22,297 bases of DNA from Bacteroidota bacterium (lineage in GTDB: Bacteria > Bacteroidota > Bacteroidia > Bacteroidales > Bacteroidaceae), in NCBI GenBank assembly GCA_023425865.1, contig JAFABV010000061.1:1-22297 (forward strand). The letters run 5' to 3'. The position numbers and the translations under genes were made by a program. Below are positions 8,787 to 15,861 of this stretch, piece after piece. Within the stretch, counting starts at the first letter, position 1. The number at the start of each line of letters is the position of its first letter. The notes below the pieces were generated by a model. The model ran no database searches. It had not been told where the DNA came from and saw only the letters and a program-made list of their open reading frames with translations.

Positions 8787-10061
8787 TTAGTTGGGCGCGT
8801 ATCGATAGCATACGAATGCTATGACCGCAAAAATAAAGTTGGGTACCCATGCCGCCAACATGGGTGGGAAGTCGGCGTTGATGGCAAACGTCGAGGAGAT
8901 GGTCTGCAGCATGATGTAGCCGAAGCTCAGTGCCAGACCGATGCCCAAGTACAGCCCCATGCCCCCCTTGCGTTTTCGGGCCGAGAGCGAGGCGCCGATG
9001 ATCGTCAGGATGAACGAGGCAAACGAGGCCGCGATGCGCTTGTGGTATTCCACCTGATACTGCACCACGTTGCCCGAGCCGCGGTTGATCTGCTTGGTAA
9101 TGTAGTCTCTCAATTCGGGCGAAGTGAGAGTTTCCTGCTGTCCTTTGGAGTACACCAGGTCCATGGGCTCCATCTGGATCAGCGTGTCCAATTGGTTTCC
9201 GCTGGTAATCTGCTCGCGCAGTCCCTTCAGCTTCCTGTTTTTCCAGTTGGTCAGGCGCCAGTGGTACTTCGAGTCTGAGACCGTGTCATATCTCACCTCC
9301 ATGGCGGTGAGGTGCGATACAAGTTTTTTGTTCTCAAACTTATCAAGGCTAAAGCCGTACCCTCGTTTCTGGTCGTTGTCGTAATGCTGAATGTAAGCAA
9401 TGACGCCCGGCTCTACCTGCAGCTGTACATTCTCGGCGGTGGTAATCTTCTTCTTGTTCTTATACATCGACTCGAAGTTCTGCCTGATGACATTGCCGTG
9501 GGGAATGACATAGGCCGAGAGCGTGTACGACAGTCCGGAGATGAGGATACACGAGATCATGTAAGGCCTGAGCAGTCGCTTGAACGATACGCCCGTCGCC
9601 AGCATGGCAATGATTTCGGAGTTGCCCGCTAACTTCGACGTGAAGTAGATCACGGCAATGAAGACGAACAGCGCGCTGAAGAGGTTGGCGAAGTAGGGGA
9701 TGAAGTTGGCATAATAGTCGAAGATGATGGCACGCATGGGCGCATGATACTGCGCGAACTTGGCGAGGTTCTCATTGAAGTCGAACACGATGGAGATCGA
9801 GATAATGAGCATGATCGAGAAGAGGTATGTGCCGATGAACTTCTGGATGATATACCAGTCGAGTCGTTTGATGTACCTCAGTGGGTTGAGTATGCCCAAT
9901 ATGCCCAACCTGCGTGCCGCCCATTTCATCACGCGCTGCAACAAGAGCGTATGCCCCTTCACCCATGCCAACGAGCGATGAAGCCACACCGGATGCTTGT
10001 CGAGCCAGCGCAGTGCGTGATAGCGCTTGCGGTGCTTTCTGAGTTTGCTAAAGCTTTTCAT
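8787..10061 (-). CDS. LptF/LptG (YjgP/YjgQ) family LPS-export permease
   Basis: This inner-membrane protein belongs to the LptF/LptG family, which with LptB pulls lipopolysaccharide out of the inner membrane. From the ATG at 10061 it has 424 residues. Three hydrophobic helices lie in the N-terminal half (starting FIGTYLFSIMLIISI), followed by a periplasmic beta-rich domain, and three more at the C-terminus (IAASFASFILTIIGASLSA onward), the standard layout. The chosen start lies 34 bp after the tgt stop codon; a longer reading would begin with TTG inside tgt and is rejected. The first 44 residues are basic and unusual for the family, so an internal ATG at 9929 (MKWAARRL), closer to the usual N-terminus, is a real alternative. 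Which of LptF or LptG it is cannot be fixed from sequence alone. Confidence 0.88.
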   Translation of the reverse strand: MKSFSKLRKHRKRYHALRWLDKHPVWLHRSLAWVKGHTLLLQRVMKWAARRLGILGILNPLRYIKRLDWYIIQKFIGTYLFSIMLIISISIVFDFNENLAKFAQYHAPMRAIIFDYYANFIPYFANLFSALFVFIAVIYFTSKLAGNSEIIAMLATGVSFKRLLRPYMISCILISGLSYTLSAYVIPHGNVIRQNFESMYKNKKKITTAENVQLQVEPGVIAYIQHYDNDQKRGYGFSLDKFENKKLVSHLTAMEVRYDTVSDSKYHWRLTNWKNRKLKGLREQITSGNQLDTLIQMEPMDLVYSKGQQETLTSPELRDYITKQINRGSGNVVQYQVEYHKRIAASFASFILTIIGASLSARKRKGGMGLYLGIGLALSFGYIMLQTISSTFAINADFPPMLAAWVPNFIFAVIAFVCYRYAPN

Positions 10062-10095
10062 TGCCAATACTTTACGACGGCCCTGCCTTGAGGGC

Positions 10096-11223
10096 TTACA
10101 CCCTTCGGCCGAGCTGGTCGATGACAGATGCCTTCCATGTAACGAAATCTCCTTGCTCAATGTGCTGGCGTGCGTCGGTGACGAGTCGCAGGTAGAATGC
10201 CAGGTTATGGATGCTGGCAATCTGCATGGCCAGCAGTTCCTGCGCCTTGAAGAGATGGTGCAGGTAGGCCTTGGTGTAGAAACGGTCTACCTCGCAGCCG
10301 TCGGGGTCGATGGGCGAGAAGTCGGTCTCCCACTTCTTGTTCCTCATGTTCATGGTGCCTTCGTAGCTGAAGAGCATGGCGTTGCGCCCGTTTCGGGTGG
10401 GCATCACGCAGTCGAACATATCCACGCCACGCTCGATGGCCTCGAGTATGTTTTGGGGCGTGCCCACTCCCATGAGATAGCGGGGCTTGTCTTTGGGCAA
10501 GATGGCGTTCACCACCTCGATCATCTCATACATCACCTCGGTGGGCTCGCCAACGGCCAGACCGCCGATGGCATTGCCGTCGGCCCCCTTGTCGGCCACA
10601 AATTTGGCAGCCTCAGTCCGCAGGTCTTTGTACGTACAGCCCTGCACGATGGGGAACAGGCTCTGCCGGTAGCCGTACAGCGGTTGCGTTTCGTCGAATC
10701 GCTTGATGCAGCGATCCAACCATCGCTGGGTCATGGCCAGCGACTGCTTGGCGTACTGGTAGTCGCTTTGTCCGGGCGGACACTCATCGAAAGCCATCAT
10801 GATGTCGGCGCCGATGACACGCTCGGTGTCCATCACATTCTCAGGCGTGAAGATGTGCTTCGAGCCGTCGATATGCGACCTGAACTCGCAGCCCTCTTCC
10901 CTGAGCTTGCGGATGCCGGTGAGTGAGAATACCTGAAAGCCTCCGCTGTCAGTGAGGATGGGCCGGTCCCAGCCGTTGAAGCGGTGCAGGCCGCCGGCCG
11001 CCTGGAGCACGTCGAGCCCCGGGCGGAGGTACAGGTGGTAGGTGTTGCCGAGTATGATTTGGGCCTTGACCTGCTCTTTGAGTTCGCTGACGTGTAGGCC
11101 TTTTACGCTACCGCAGGTACCCACCGGCATGAAGATCGGGGTCTTGATCTGCCCGTGGTCTGTGGTGATGATGCCTGCGCGCGCGTCGCTGCCCGGGTCG
11201 GTATGTTGTAATTCAAATGTCAT
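10096..11223 (-). CDS. tgt: tRNA-guanine transglycosylase (Tgt)
   Basis: The 375-residue enzyme swaps guanine 34 for the queuosine precursor base in GUN-anticodon tRNAs. The pocket motif DSGGFQVFSL holds the catalytic Asp (D92), and the nucleophile is D271 in MFDCVMPTRNGRN; GGLAVGE is also present. The zinc site of the family (three Cys and one His) is mostly absent: the segment that usually reads CxCxxC has only C310, while the His of SIHN (H339) remains. As I recall this is common in Bacteroidota Tgt proteins, so it does not imply an inactive gene. It lies 24 bp after lon and 34 bp before the permease gene. Length and start match the family. Confidence 0.95.
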   Translation of the reverse strand: MTFELQHTDPGSDARAGIITTDHGQIKTPIFMPVGTCGSVKGLHVSELKEQVKAQIILGNTYHLYLRPGLDVLQAAGGLHRFNGWDRPILTDSGGFQVFSLTGIRKLREEGCEFRSHIDGSKHIFTPENVMDTERVIGADIMMAFDECPPGQSDYQYAKQSLAMTQRWLDRCIKRFDETQPLYGYRQSLFPIVQGCTYKDLRTEAAKFVADKGADGNAIGGLAVGEPTEVMYEMIEVVNAILPKDKPRYLMGVGTPQNILEAIERGVDMFDCVMPTRNGRNAMLFSYEGTMNMRNKKWETDFSPIDPDGCEVDRFYTKAYLHHLFKAQELLAMQIASIHNLAFYLRLVTDARQHIEQGDFVTWKASVIDQLGRRV

Positions 11224-11247
11224 TACTGGTCGTTTGGGTGATGGGTG

Positions 11248-13722
11248 TTAAGCTACCGTATTCACTTCCTTGCTTTCCTCGTGAATCTTGAGGTCCAGCG
11301 GATGGTCTACGATCTCGTCGGTCAACGCGAAGTCCCATACGTCCTGCACGTTTTCCACATAATGGAACTCCACGCCGCTGCGATACTTCTCGGGTATCTC
11401 CTCAATGTCCTTTTGGTTGTCTTTGCACATCAGTATGTCGGTAATGCCGGCTCGTTTGGCGGCCAGTATCTTCTCTTTGATGCCGCCCACGGGCAATACC
11501 TTGCCGCGCAGCGTGATTTCGCCGGTCATGGCCGTATTCTTGCGCACCTTGCGCTGGGTGACGGCCGAGGCGATGGAGGTGGCAATGGTGATACCCGCTG
11601 ACGGACCATCCTTGGGCGTGGCGCCCTCGGGCACGTGTATGTGTATGTCCCAATTGTCAAACAGGCGGTAGTCTATGCCCAAGCTGTCGCTGTGGGCCTT
11701 GACATACTGCAGGGCGATGACGGCGCTTTCCTTCATCACGTCACCCAGGTTACCCGTCAGGGTGAGCTTGCCAGCCTTGCTCTTCGACAGCGAGGTCTCG
11801 ATAAAGAGTATCTCTCCGCCCACGCTGGTCCATGCCAGTCCGGTCACCACGCCGGCATAGGCGTTGCCTTGGTAGATGTCGCGGTAGAAGGGGGGCTTGC
11901 CCAGCAGGTCTTCTATCTCGGCGGGGGTAATGTTCGTTGTCTCCAAGTCGCTGTCGAGTGCCTTGCGGAAAGCCATCTTGCGCAGGGCCTTGTTGATTTG
12001 CTTCTCCAGCTGGCGAACACCACTCTCACGGGTGTACGACTCGATGATCTTCTCAAGGGCGGCTTTGCCAAACTTGATTTTGGGCGTGTGCGTATCAAGA
12101 CCCGTGTTGGCCAGTTCGCGCGGCACCAAGTGGCGTTTGGCTATCTCCACCTTTTCTTCGGTGATATATCCTGACACCTCAATGAGCTCCATACGGTCGA
12201 GCAGAGGCCGGGGGATGGTGTTGAGGTCGTTGGCCGTGGCAATAAACAGCACCTTCGACAGGTCGTAGTCCACGTCGAGGAAGTTGTCGTGGAAGGCATT
12301 GTTCTGCTCGGGGTCGAGCACCTCAAGCAGCGCCGACGAGGGGTCGCCGTTGATGGTGTTCTGTGTCACCTTGTCGATCTCGTCGAGAATGAAGACCGGG
12401 TTTGACGACCCCGCCTTCTGAATGTTTTTGATGATACGGCCGGGCATGGCACCCACGTAGGTGCGGCGGTGGCCGCGTATCTCACTTTCGTCGTGCAAAC
12501 CGCCGAGCGACATTCTCACATACTTGCGCTTCATGCCGTCGGCAATGCTCTTGCCTAACGAGGTCTTGCCCACGCCCGGAGGGCCATAGAGGCAGATGAT
12601 GGGCGACTTCAGGTCGCCGCGCAACTGCAGCACGGCCAGGTACTCCAGGATGCGCTCCTTCACTTTCTCCATGCCGTAGTGGTCGCGGTCGAGTATTTTC
12701 TGGGCGCGCTTCAGGTCGAGGTTGTCGGTGGTGTACTCGTTCCAGGGCAGCGCCACCATCTGCTGCAGATAGTTGAGCTGCACGCTGTATTCAGGTCCCT
12801 GCGGGTTGAGTATGTCGAGCTTGTCGAGTTCTTTGTAGAACACGGTGGCAATCTCTTCCGACCACTTCTTGTCCTTGGCCTTGTCTTCCAGCTCGGCGCG
12901 CTCGGGCGAGCGCTCGCCGCCGTTGAGCTCGGCCTTAATGTTCTTCATCTGCTGCTGCAGAAAGTATTCGCGCTGCTGCTCGTCGAGGTCTTCGCGGGTC
13001 TTCTCGTGGATGGCGTTTTTCAGCTGCTGGAGCTGAATCTCGCGGTTCTCACACTTCAGCAGGTCTATGATGCGGTCTTTGACAGCGTCTTTGCGCAGCA
13101 TGCCGATCTTGTCCTTCACCGAGAATGGCAGGTTGGTACACACAAAGTTGGTGAGCATGATGTCATTGCTCATGTTCTTCACCGTCATCAGCATGTCGTC
13201 AGGTATGTCTTCGCTTTTCCTGATCAGCTCCTCCGTCGTGCTGCGCAGGTCTTCCGACAATGTGGCAAACTCGCGGTCCTTCTCGTCGGGCAGCTCTTCC
13301 GGGCGCGGCGTTACGATGCCCTTGTGGTAAGGCTTCACGGCCGTCATCTTCTCCAGGGCGCATTTGCCCTGCGCCTGAAATATGGCAGTCACGGTGTCGG
13401 GGGTGGGCATCTCAATGACGCGCACCAAGTGGGCATATACGCCTATCTCATAGAGGTCGCCCGTGCTGGGTGTGTCGATGTCAGAGTTCTTCTGGCAAAA
13501 TATGGCGCATATATTGTCGGTGGAAGATTTGCCGAGTCGCTTGACCAGATTCATGCTTGCCTTGCGCCCAATCAGTATCGGGACGAGCACGCCGGGGAAG
13601 AGAACCATGTTGCGGGTAGCGAGGATAGGCACCTCGGCGGGTGCCTCTGTTTGGAACAATGCTTTGATGTCGCCATCAAAGTCGGCAATCATCTGGATAG
13701 AACTACTTGGTTTCTTATTCAT
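11248..13722 (-). CDS. lon: ATP-dependent Lon protease
   Basis: The 824-residue cytoplasmic AAA+ protease degrades misfolded and regulatory proteins. The LonN substrate-binding domain starts near residue 30 (VPILATRNMVLFPG), a long helical region follows, then the ATPase with Walker A GPPGVGKTS near residue 380 and Walker B FILDEIDK. The C-terminal protease domain has the Ser-Lys dyad in DGPSAG (S708) and GGIKEKI (K751), 43 residues apart as in other Lon proteins. It is the first gene of a minus-strand operon with tgt, the LptF/G permease, a DEAD-box helicase and a metallo-hydrolase. The acidic C-terminal extension after the protease domain is normal for the phylum. An excellent -7 box sits 54 bp upstream. 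Confidence 0.97.
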   Translation of the reverse strand: MNKKPSSSIQMIADFDGDIKALFQTEAPAEVPILATRNMVLFPGVLVPILIGRKASMNLVKRLGKSSTDNICAIFCQKNSDIDTPSTGDLYEIGVYAHLVRVIEMPTPDTVTAIFQAQGKCALEKMTAVKPYHKGIVTPRPEELPDEKDREFATLSEDLRSTTEELIRKSEDIPDDMLMTVKNMSNDIMLTNFVCTNLPFSVKDKIGMLRKDAVKDRIIDLLKCENREIQLQQLKNAIHEKTREDLDEQQREYFLQQQMKNIKAELNGGERSPERAELEDKAKDKKWSEEIATVFYKELDKLDILNPQGPEYSVQLNYLQQMVALPWNEYTTDNLDLKRAQKILDRDHYGMEKVKERILEYLAVLQLRGDLKSPIICLYGPPGVGKTSLGKSIADGMKRKYVRMSLGGLHDESEIRGHRRTYVGAMPGRIIKNIQKAGSSNPVFILDEIDKVTQNTINGDPSSALLEVLDPEQNNAFHDNFLDVDYDLSKVLFIATANDLNTIPRPLLDRMELIEVSGYITEEKVEIAKRHLVPRELANTGLDTHTPKIKFGKAALEKIIESYTRESGVRQLEKQINKALRKMAFRKALDSDLETTNITPAEIEDLLGKPPFYRDIYQGNAYAGVVTGLAWTSVGGEILFIETSLSKSKAGKLTLTGNLGDVMKESAVIALQYVKAHSDSLGIDYRLFDNWDIHIHVPEGATPKDGPSAGITIATSIASAVTQRKVRKNTAMTGEITLRGKVLPVGGIKEKILAAKRAGITDILMCKDNQKDIEEIPEKYRSGVEFHYVENVQDVWDFALTDEIVDHPLDLKIHEESKEVNTVA

Positions 13723-13775
13723 TATTTTATCCTAAAACAAGCCCTTGAGAGGCTATGGATTTCTATTTTAATTTG

Positions 13776-13783
13776 CAAAGTTA
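13776..13783 (-). promoter_or_regulatory. Candidate -7 box for the lon operon
   Basis: Read on the minus strand this is TAACTTTG, an exact TAnnTTTG match in an A/T-rich spacer, 54 bp before the lon ATG. It probably drives all five genes of the operon, since the later spacers are only 24-58 bp. No heat-shock-type element is obvious. Confidence 0.6.
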
Positions 13784-13860
13784 CACAAAAACTTGCAGAC
13801 CGATTAATATAAACTTTATAAAAAATGTTGGAATTGAGGCCGTAAGGCAATAATGCGACA

Positions 13861-13878
13861 TGTTTTTCGTTAAAAACA
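13861..13878 (+). promoter_or_regulatory. Short hairpin just before trmN6
   Basis: TGTTTTT and AAAAACA form a 7-bp inverted repeat with a 4-base loop, ending three bases before the trmN6 ATG at 13882. It could mask the start site or be an operator; the A/T-only stem is weak, so function is doubtful. Confidence 0.25.
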
Positions 13879-13881
13879 CCG

Positions 13882-14580
13882 ATGAGCGACAGTTTCACCT
13901 TCCGGCGGTTTAAGATTTACCAAGACCGTTGTGCCATGAAAGTGGGCACCGACGGCGTTTTGATAGGGGCATGGGCACGTGGCGGGCACCATGTTCTCGA
14001 TATCGGTTGTGGCACCGGTCTCATCGCCTTGATGATGGCGCAGCGCTATCCCGAGGCCGTGGTCGATGGGGTGGAGATACAGCCCGATGCCGCCCGTCAG
14101 GCCGCTGAAAACGTGGCCGCTTCCGATTTCTCGCGGCGCGTGCATGTCCATGCCGTCGCGTTGCAGCAGTTTGTGCCCTCGCGGCGTTACGATGCCATTG
14201 TATCAAACCCTCCTTTTTTCTTACACAGCCTCAAGAATCCCGACGCCTCGCGGACCATGGCGCGCCATGCCGACAGTTTGACCTTCACCGACATCTTCCG
14301 CTTTGCCGCCCAGTGGCTTGAGCCGCACGGCGAGTTGAGCATTGTGTTGCCCGCCGAGGTGCTCGACGCGGTGGTGGCAGACGCCTATCTGTCGGGCTTC
14401 TGCTTGTCGCGAAAGGTGTTGGTCAAGACCACCCTCCGCAAACCCTATCGTCGCTGTCTGCTCGCCTTTGTCAAGGCACGCGAGGGCGCTATGCAAACCG
14501 CCGAGCACCATCTTCAGGAACCCGACGGCAGTCGCAGCGCATGGTATGAAAACCTTACGAAAGATTTTTACGTCAAATAA
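13882..14580 (+). CDS. trmN6: tRNA1(Val) (adenine-37-N6)-methyltransferase, TrmN6/YfiC family
   Basis: The 232-residue product is a class I SAM-dependent methyltransferase that makes m6A37 in tRNA1(Val). The SAM-binding motif VLDIGCGTG lies at residues 38-46 and the catalytic NPPF motif, typical of N6-adenine methylases, at 109-112. The N-terminal FRRFKIYQDRCAMKVGTDGVLIGAWA stretch (residues 7-32) is the family signature for TrmN6. Length is normal. The gene is transcribed away from lon across a 159-bp divergent spacer and is followed by a repeat-rich region without genes, so it appears to be monocistronic. Confidence 0.9.
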   Translation: MSDSFTFRRFKIYQDRCAMKVGTDGVLIGAWARGGHHVLDIGCGTGLIALMMAQRYPEAVVDGVEIQPDAARQAAENVAASDFSRRVHVHAVALQQFVPSRRYDAIVSNPPFFLHSLKNPDASRTMARHADSLTFTDIFRFAAQWLEPHGELSIVLPAEVLDAVVADAYLSGFCLSRKVLVKTTLRKPYRRCLLAFVKAREGAMQTAEHHLQEPDGSRSAWYENLTKDFYVK

Positions 14581-14605
14581 TCCTGTCGCCCCGTTGCCCC
14601 ATTAG

Positions 14606-14850
14606 CGTAGAGTCGCCCTCGCCACGGCGTCCTTCCCATCTGCCCTCACCCTCGTCCTTGCGCCCTGCATCCGCCTTCGTTTTGCGTCCTCTCCTGCGTC
14701 TTGCTGCACCCTCTCCTACGTTTTTCCGTACCCTTCTCAGCGTTTTTCCGTACCCTTCTTTACGTTTTGTCATGCCCCTTTCTACGTCTTTCTGCGCCCT
14801 CCACAACGTTATTCCGCGTCTATTTCATCGTGCAGACAAAATAACTTGGG
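14606..14850. repeat. Degenerate 22-bp tandem repeat array
   Basis: The trinucleotide CGT recurs at 14606, 14628, 14653, 14678, 14697, 14719, 14741, 14763, 14785, 14807 and 14829: spacing is exactly 22 bp over the last six intervals and 19-25 bp before that. The best unit starts CGTTTTTCCGTACCCTTCT and is pyrimidine-rich on the plus strand. Units at 14719 and 14741 are nearly identical; the outer ones are decayed. The period is not a multiple of three and the frames across it carry no recognisable protein, so it is not a coding repeat. Confidence 0.8.
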
Positions 14851-14861
14851 CAAAACCTTCG

Positions 14862-14953
14862 CATGGTTCTGTATAAAATCATCCGATGGTTCTGTATAAA
14901 ATCATCCGATGGTTCTATATAAAATCATCCGATGGTTCTATATAAAATCATCA
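14862..14953. repeat. Four direct tandem copies of a 23-bp unit
   Basis: Four head-to-tail copies start at 14862, 14885, 14908 and 14931. The shared core is ATGGTTCTGTATAAAATCAT (copies 1-2) with a G-to-A change giving CTATATAAAAT in copies 3-4; copy 1 differs at its first base and copy 4 at its last base. Each unit has a GATG start and a CATC end that are complementary, and a central TATAAAAT. Copies are contiguous with no spacers, so this is a small minisatellite and not a CRISPR array. Confidence 0.9.
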
Positions 14954-15157
14954 CACCCTATTGGCGTTCTCATTCTCCCAAAGCGTGGTTGCCTCGGCAC
15001 ATGAACACCGTCTCATTAAGCAAAAGCTGGGGATTATGCAGATGGCGAACCGGAAGAAGAGGCAACTCACAAGAAATGCTTGTTGTTTAGGCAGGAGGGC
15101 AAGCGGCCATTGTTCCACGCATCAGATTATGCAAACCCAATACTCAGTTCTCACTGC

Positions 15158-15241
15158 GTACTTTTTTCTTATAAGCTTGTCTGTCTGGCCTATCGCAATA
15201 TCCGCAAGAAATGGACCATACCGCTGGCAAACTGGGGACTG
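15158..15241 (+). pseudogene. IS256-family transposase C-terminal remnant
   Basis: A 28-codon stretch encodes YKLVCLAYRNIRKKWTIP followed by LANWGL, which I recognise as the conserved C-terminal segment of IS256 (mutator) family transposases, where LAYRNIxKKWTMPLxNW is usual. The rest of a transposase of some 400 residues is missing: the frame continues upstream to 15020 but with no recognisable homology, and the usual continuation after NWGL is replaced by aldo/keto reductase sequence. No terminal inverted repeat was found. It is a dead fragment left by insertion, rearrangement or deletion. Confidence 0.65.
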
Positions 15242-15339
15242 AGATGGACGAGATACGTTCACTCAACAAGGATCAACGATACTTCAACGGCACGTTCGAG
15301 CAGACGAGACACTTTGGCGATTGGAAACCTGCTGACTGA
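15238..15339 (+). pseudogene. Aldo/keto reductase C-terminal remnant
   Basis: In a different frame from the preceding transposase remnant, 33 codons and a TGA stop encode TEMDEIRSLNKDQRYF and then, at the end, GDWKPAD. This matches the C-terminal tail of Bacteroidota aldo/keto reductases and lines up with the intact enzyme on the other strand at 18232-19080, which ends DDEMTEIAKLDTGKRFF with terminal GSWKPAD. The two tails share EM, EI, L, R, F and WKPAD but differ at many sites, so the fragment is not a recent copy of that gene. No other part of a reductase is present. Confidence 0.65.
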
Positions 15340-15371
15340 CCGCTGAAAGGCGACACATAGGAATGGCTTAC

Positions 15372-15408
15372 CGTGCCGAAGCTCCTAATACATGGAAGTT
15401 TCGGCACG
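15372..15408. terminator. Strong hairpin at the end of the accessory operon
   Basis: CGTGCCGAA (15372-15380) and TTCGGCACG (15400-15408) form a perfect 9-bp stem that extends inward by three more pairs. On the minus strand it overlaps the last codons and the stop of the broken NTF2-like lipoprotein gene, so it may be the terminator of the minus-strand accessory genes. No T-run follows on either strand, which lowers confidence. Confidence 0.45.
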
Positions 15409-15849
15409 TGTCATTAGCCAACCCTTGTCTGTTTGCCTGAGATGAGTTCCGCTCTCCACAGGCCATGTGTGCTTGCCACAACCACACACGGCTGCGAGCA
15501 ACTGCGTCCGGCTGATGACCACAGCCTCGCTGTCGGAAAGCTGCTCAAAAAACAATGCGGTCTATGTCGGCACGGCAGTAATTGAGCGTTCTGCCAGTAA
15601 TAGCTTTCAGGTAGTAGGCCTTAGACTGGTGTGTACCCGTCATGTGTACGGCGACAAAATCGTCGCTTAGCAGCTTTGCCAGAGACGCAGTGTCCTTGGC
15701 TATCATAAACTCGTGCTGCCTTTTCAGGAGATTGGTTATCTCCCTCTTGCTTCTTCCTTCTCCATATTCATGTTATTTTGGCTCTGTCCGCAAGCCGTTG
15801 TAATCATTCCCACCGCTAAGAAGAGCATGACTGTAACCTTGTTTCTCAT
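15385..15849 (-). pseudogene. Broken NTF2-like (DUF4440-type) lipoprotein gene with two frameshifts
   Basis: The minus strand encodes what would be a protein of about 154 residues. Segment 1 from the ATG at 15849 gives a lipoprotein-like signal (MRNKVTVMLFLAVGMITTAC, then GQSQN) and stops at TAA 15736-15738. Shifted by one base, segment 2 continues without a break (EITNLLKRQHEF onward, with DDFVAVHMTGTHQSKAYYLKA) and stops at TGA 15545-15547, in a run of six T on the coding strand. Segment 3 returns to the first frame (EQLSDSEAVVISRTQLL onward, KGWLMTRAETSMY) and ends at TAG 15385-15387. The HMTGxxQSKxxYLKA stretch is typical of DUF4440/SnoaL-like NTF2 folds. It starts 12 bp after the intact secreted NTF2-like gene. 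The cause may be real decay or base-calling errors at short homopolymers. Confidence 0.75.
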
Positions 15850-15861
15850 GACCGTTAAGTA

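Larger units (their letters stand above)
14581..15384. other. Repeat-rich non-coding region and gene graveyard
   Basis: No intact gene is seen in about 800 bp. From left to right it holds a degenerate 22-bp tandem array, a 4 x 23-bp tandem array, an unrecognised open stretch (15020-15157, reading on in frame into the transposase remnant), an IS256-type transposase C-terminal remnant, an aldo/keto reductase C-terminal remnant and a hairpin. The open stretch has no ATG start and I do not recognise its product. This region separates the housekeeping part of the window from the accessory part. Confidence 0.7.

Noticed and set aside
10062..10220. N-terminal extension of the LptF/G permease
   Set aside because: It starts with TTG inside tgt and overlaps it by 125 bp; the ATG at 10061 lies just after the tgt stop codon.
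12679..13812. A 377-codon open frame on the plus strand opposite lon
   Set aside because: It mirrors the helical part of a clearly real Lon; long antisense frames are common opposite G+C-rich coding sequence. It also runs through the lon promoter region.
14573..14806. A 77-codon basic protein on the minus strand across the 22-bp repeats
   Set aside because: Its Arg/Lys/Gly-rich sequence is simply the purine-rich strand of the repeat array; the 22-bp period breaks frame and no family is recognised.
14862..14953. Possible CRISPR array
   Set aside because: The four units are contiguous without unique spacers, and no cas gene is present.
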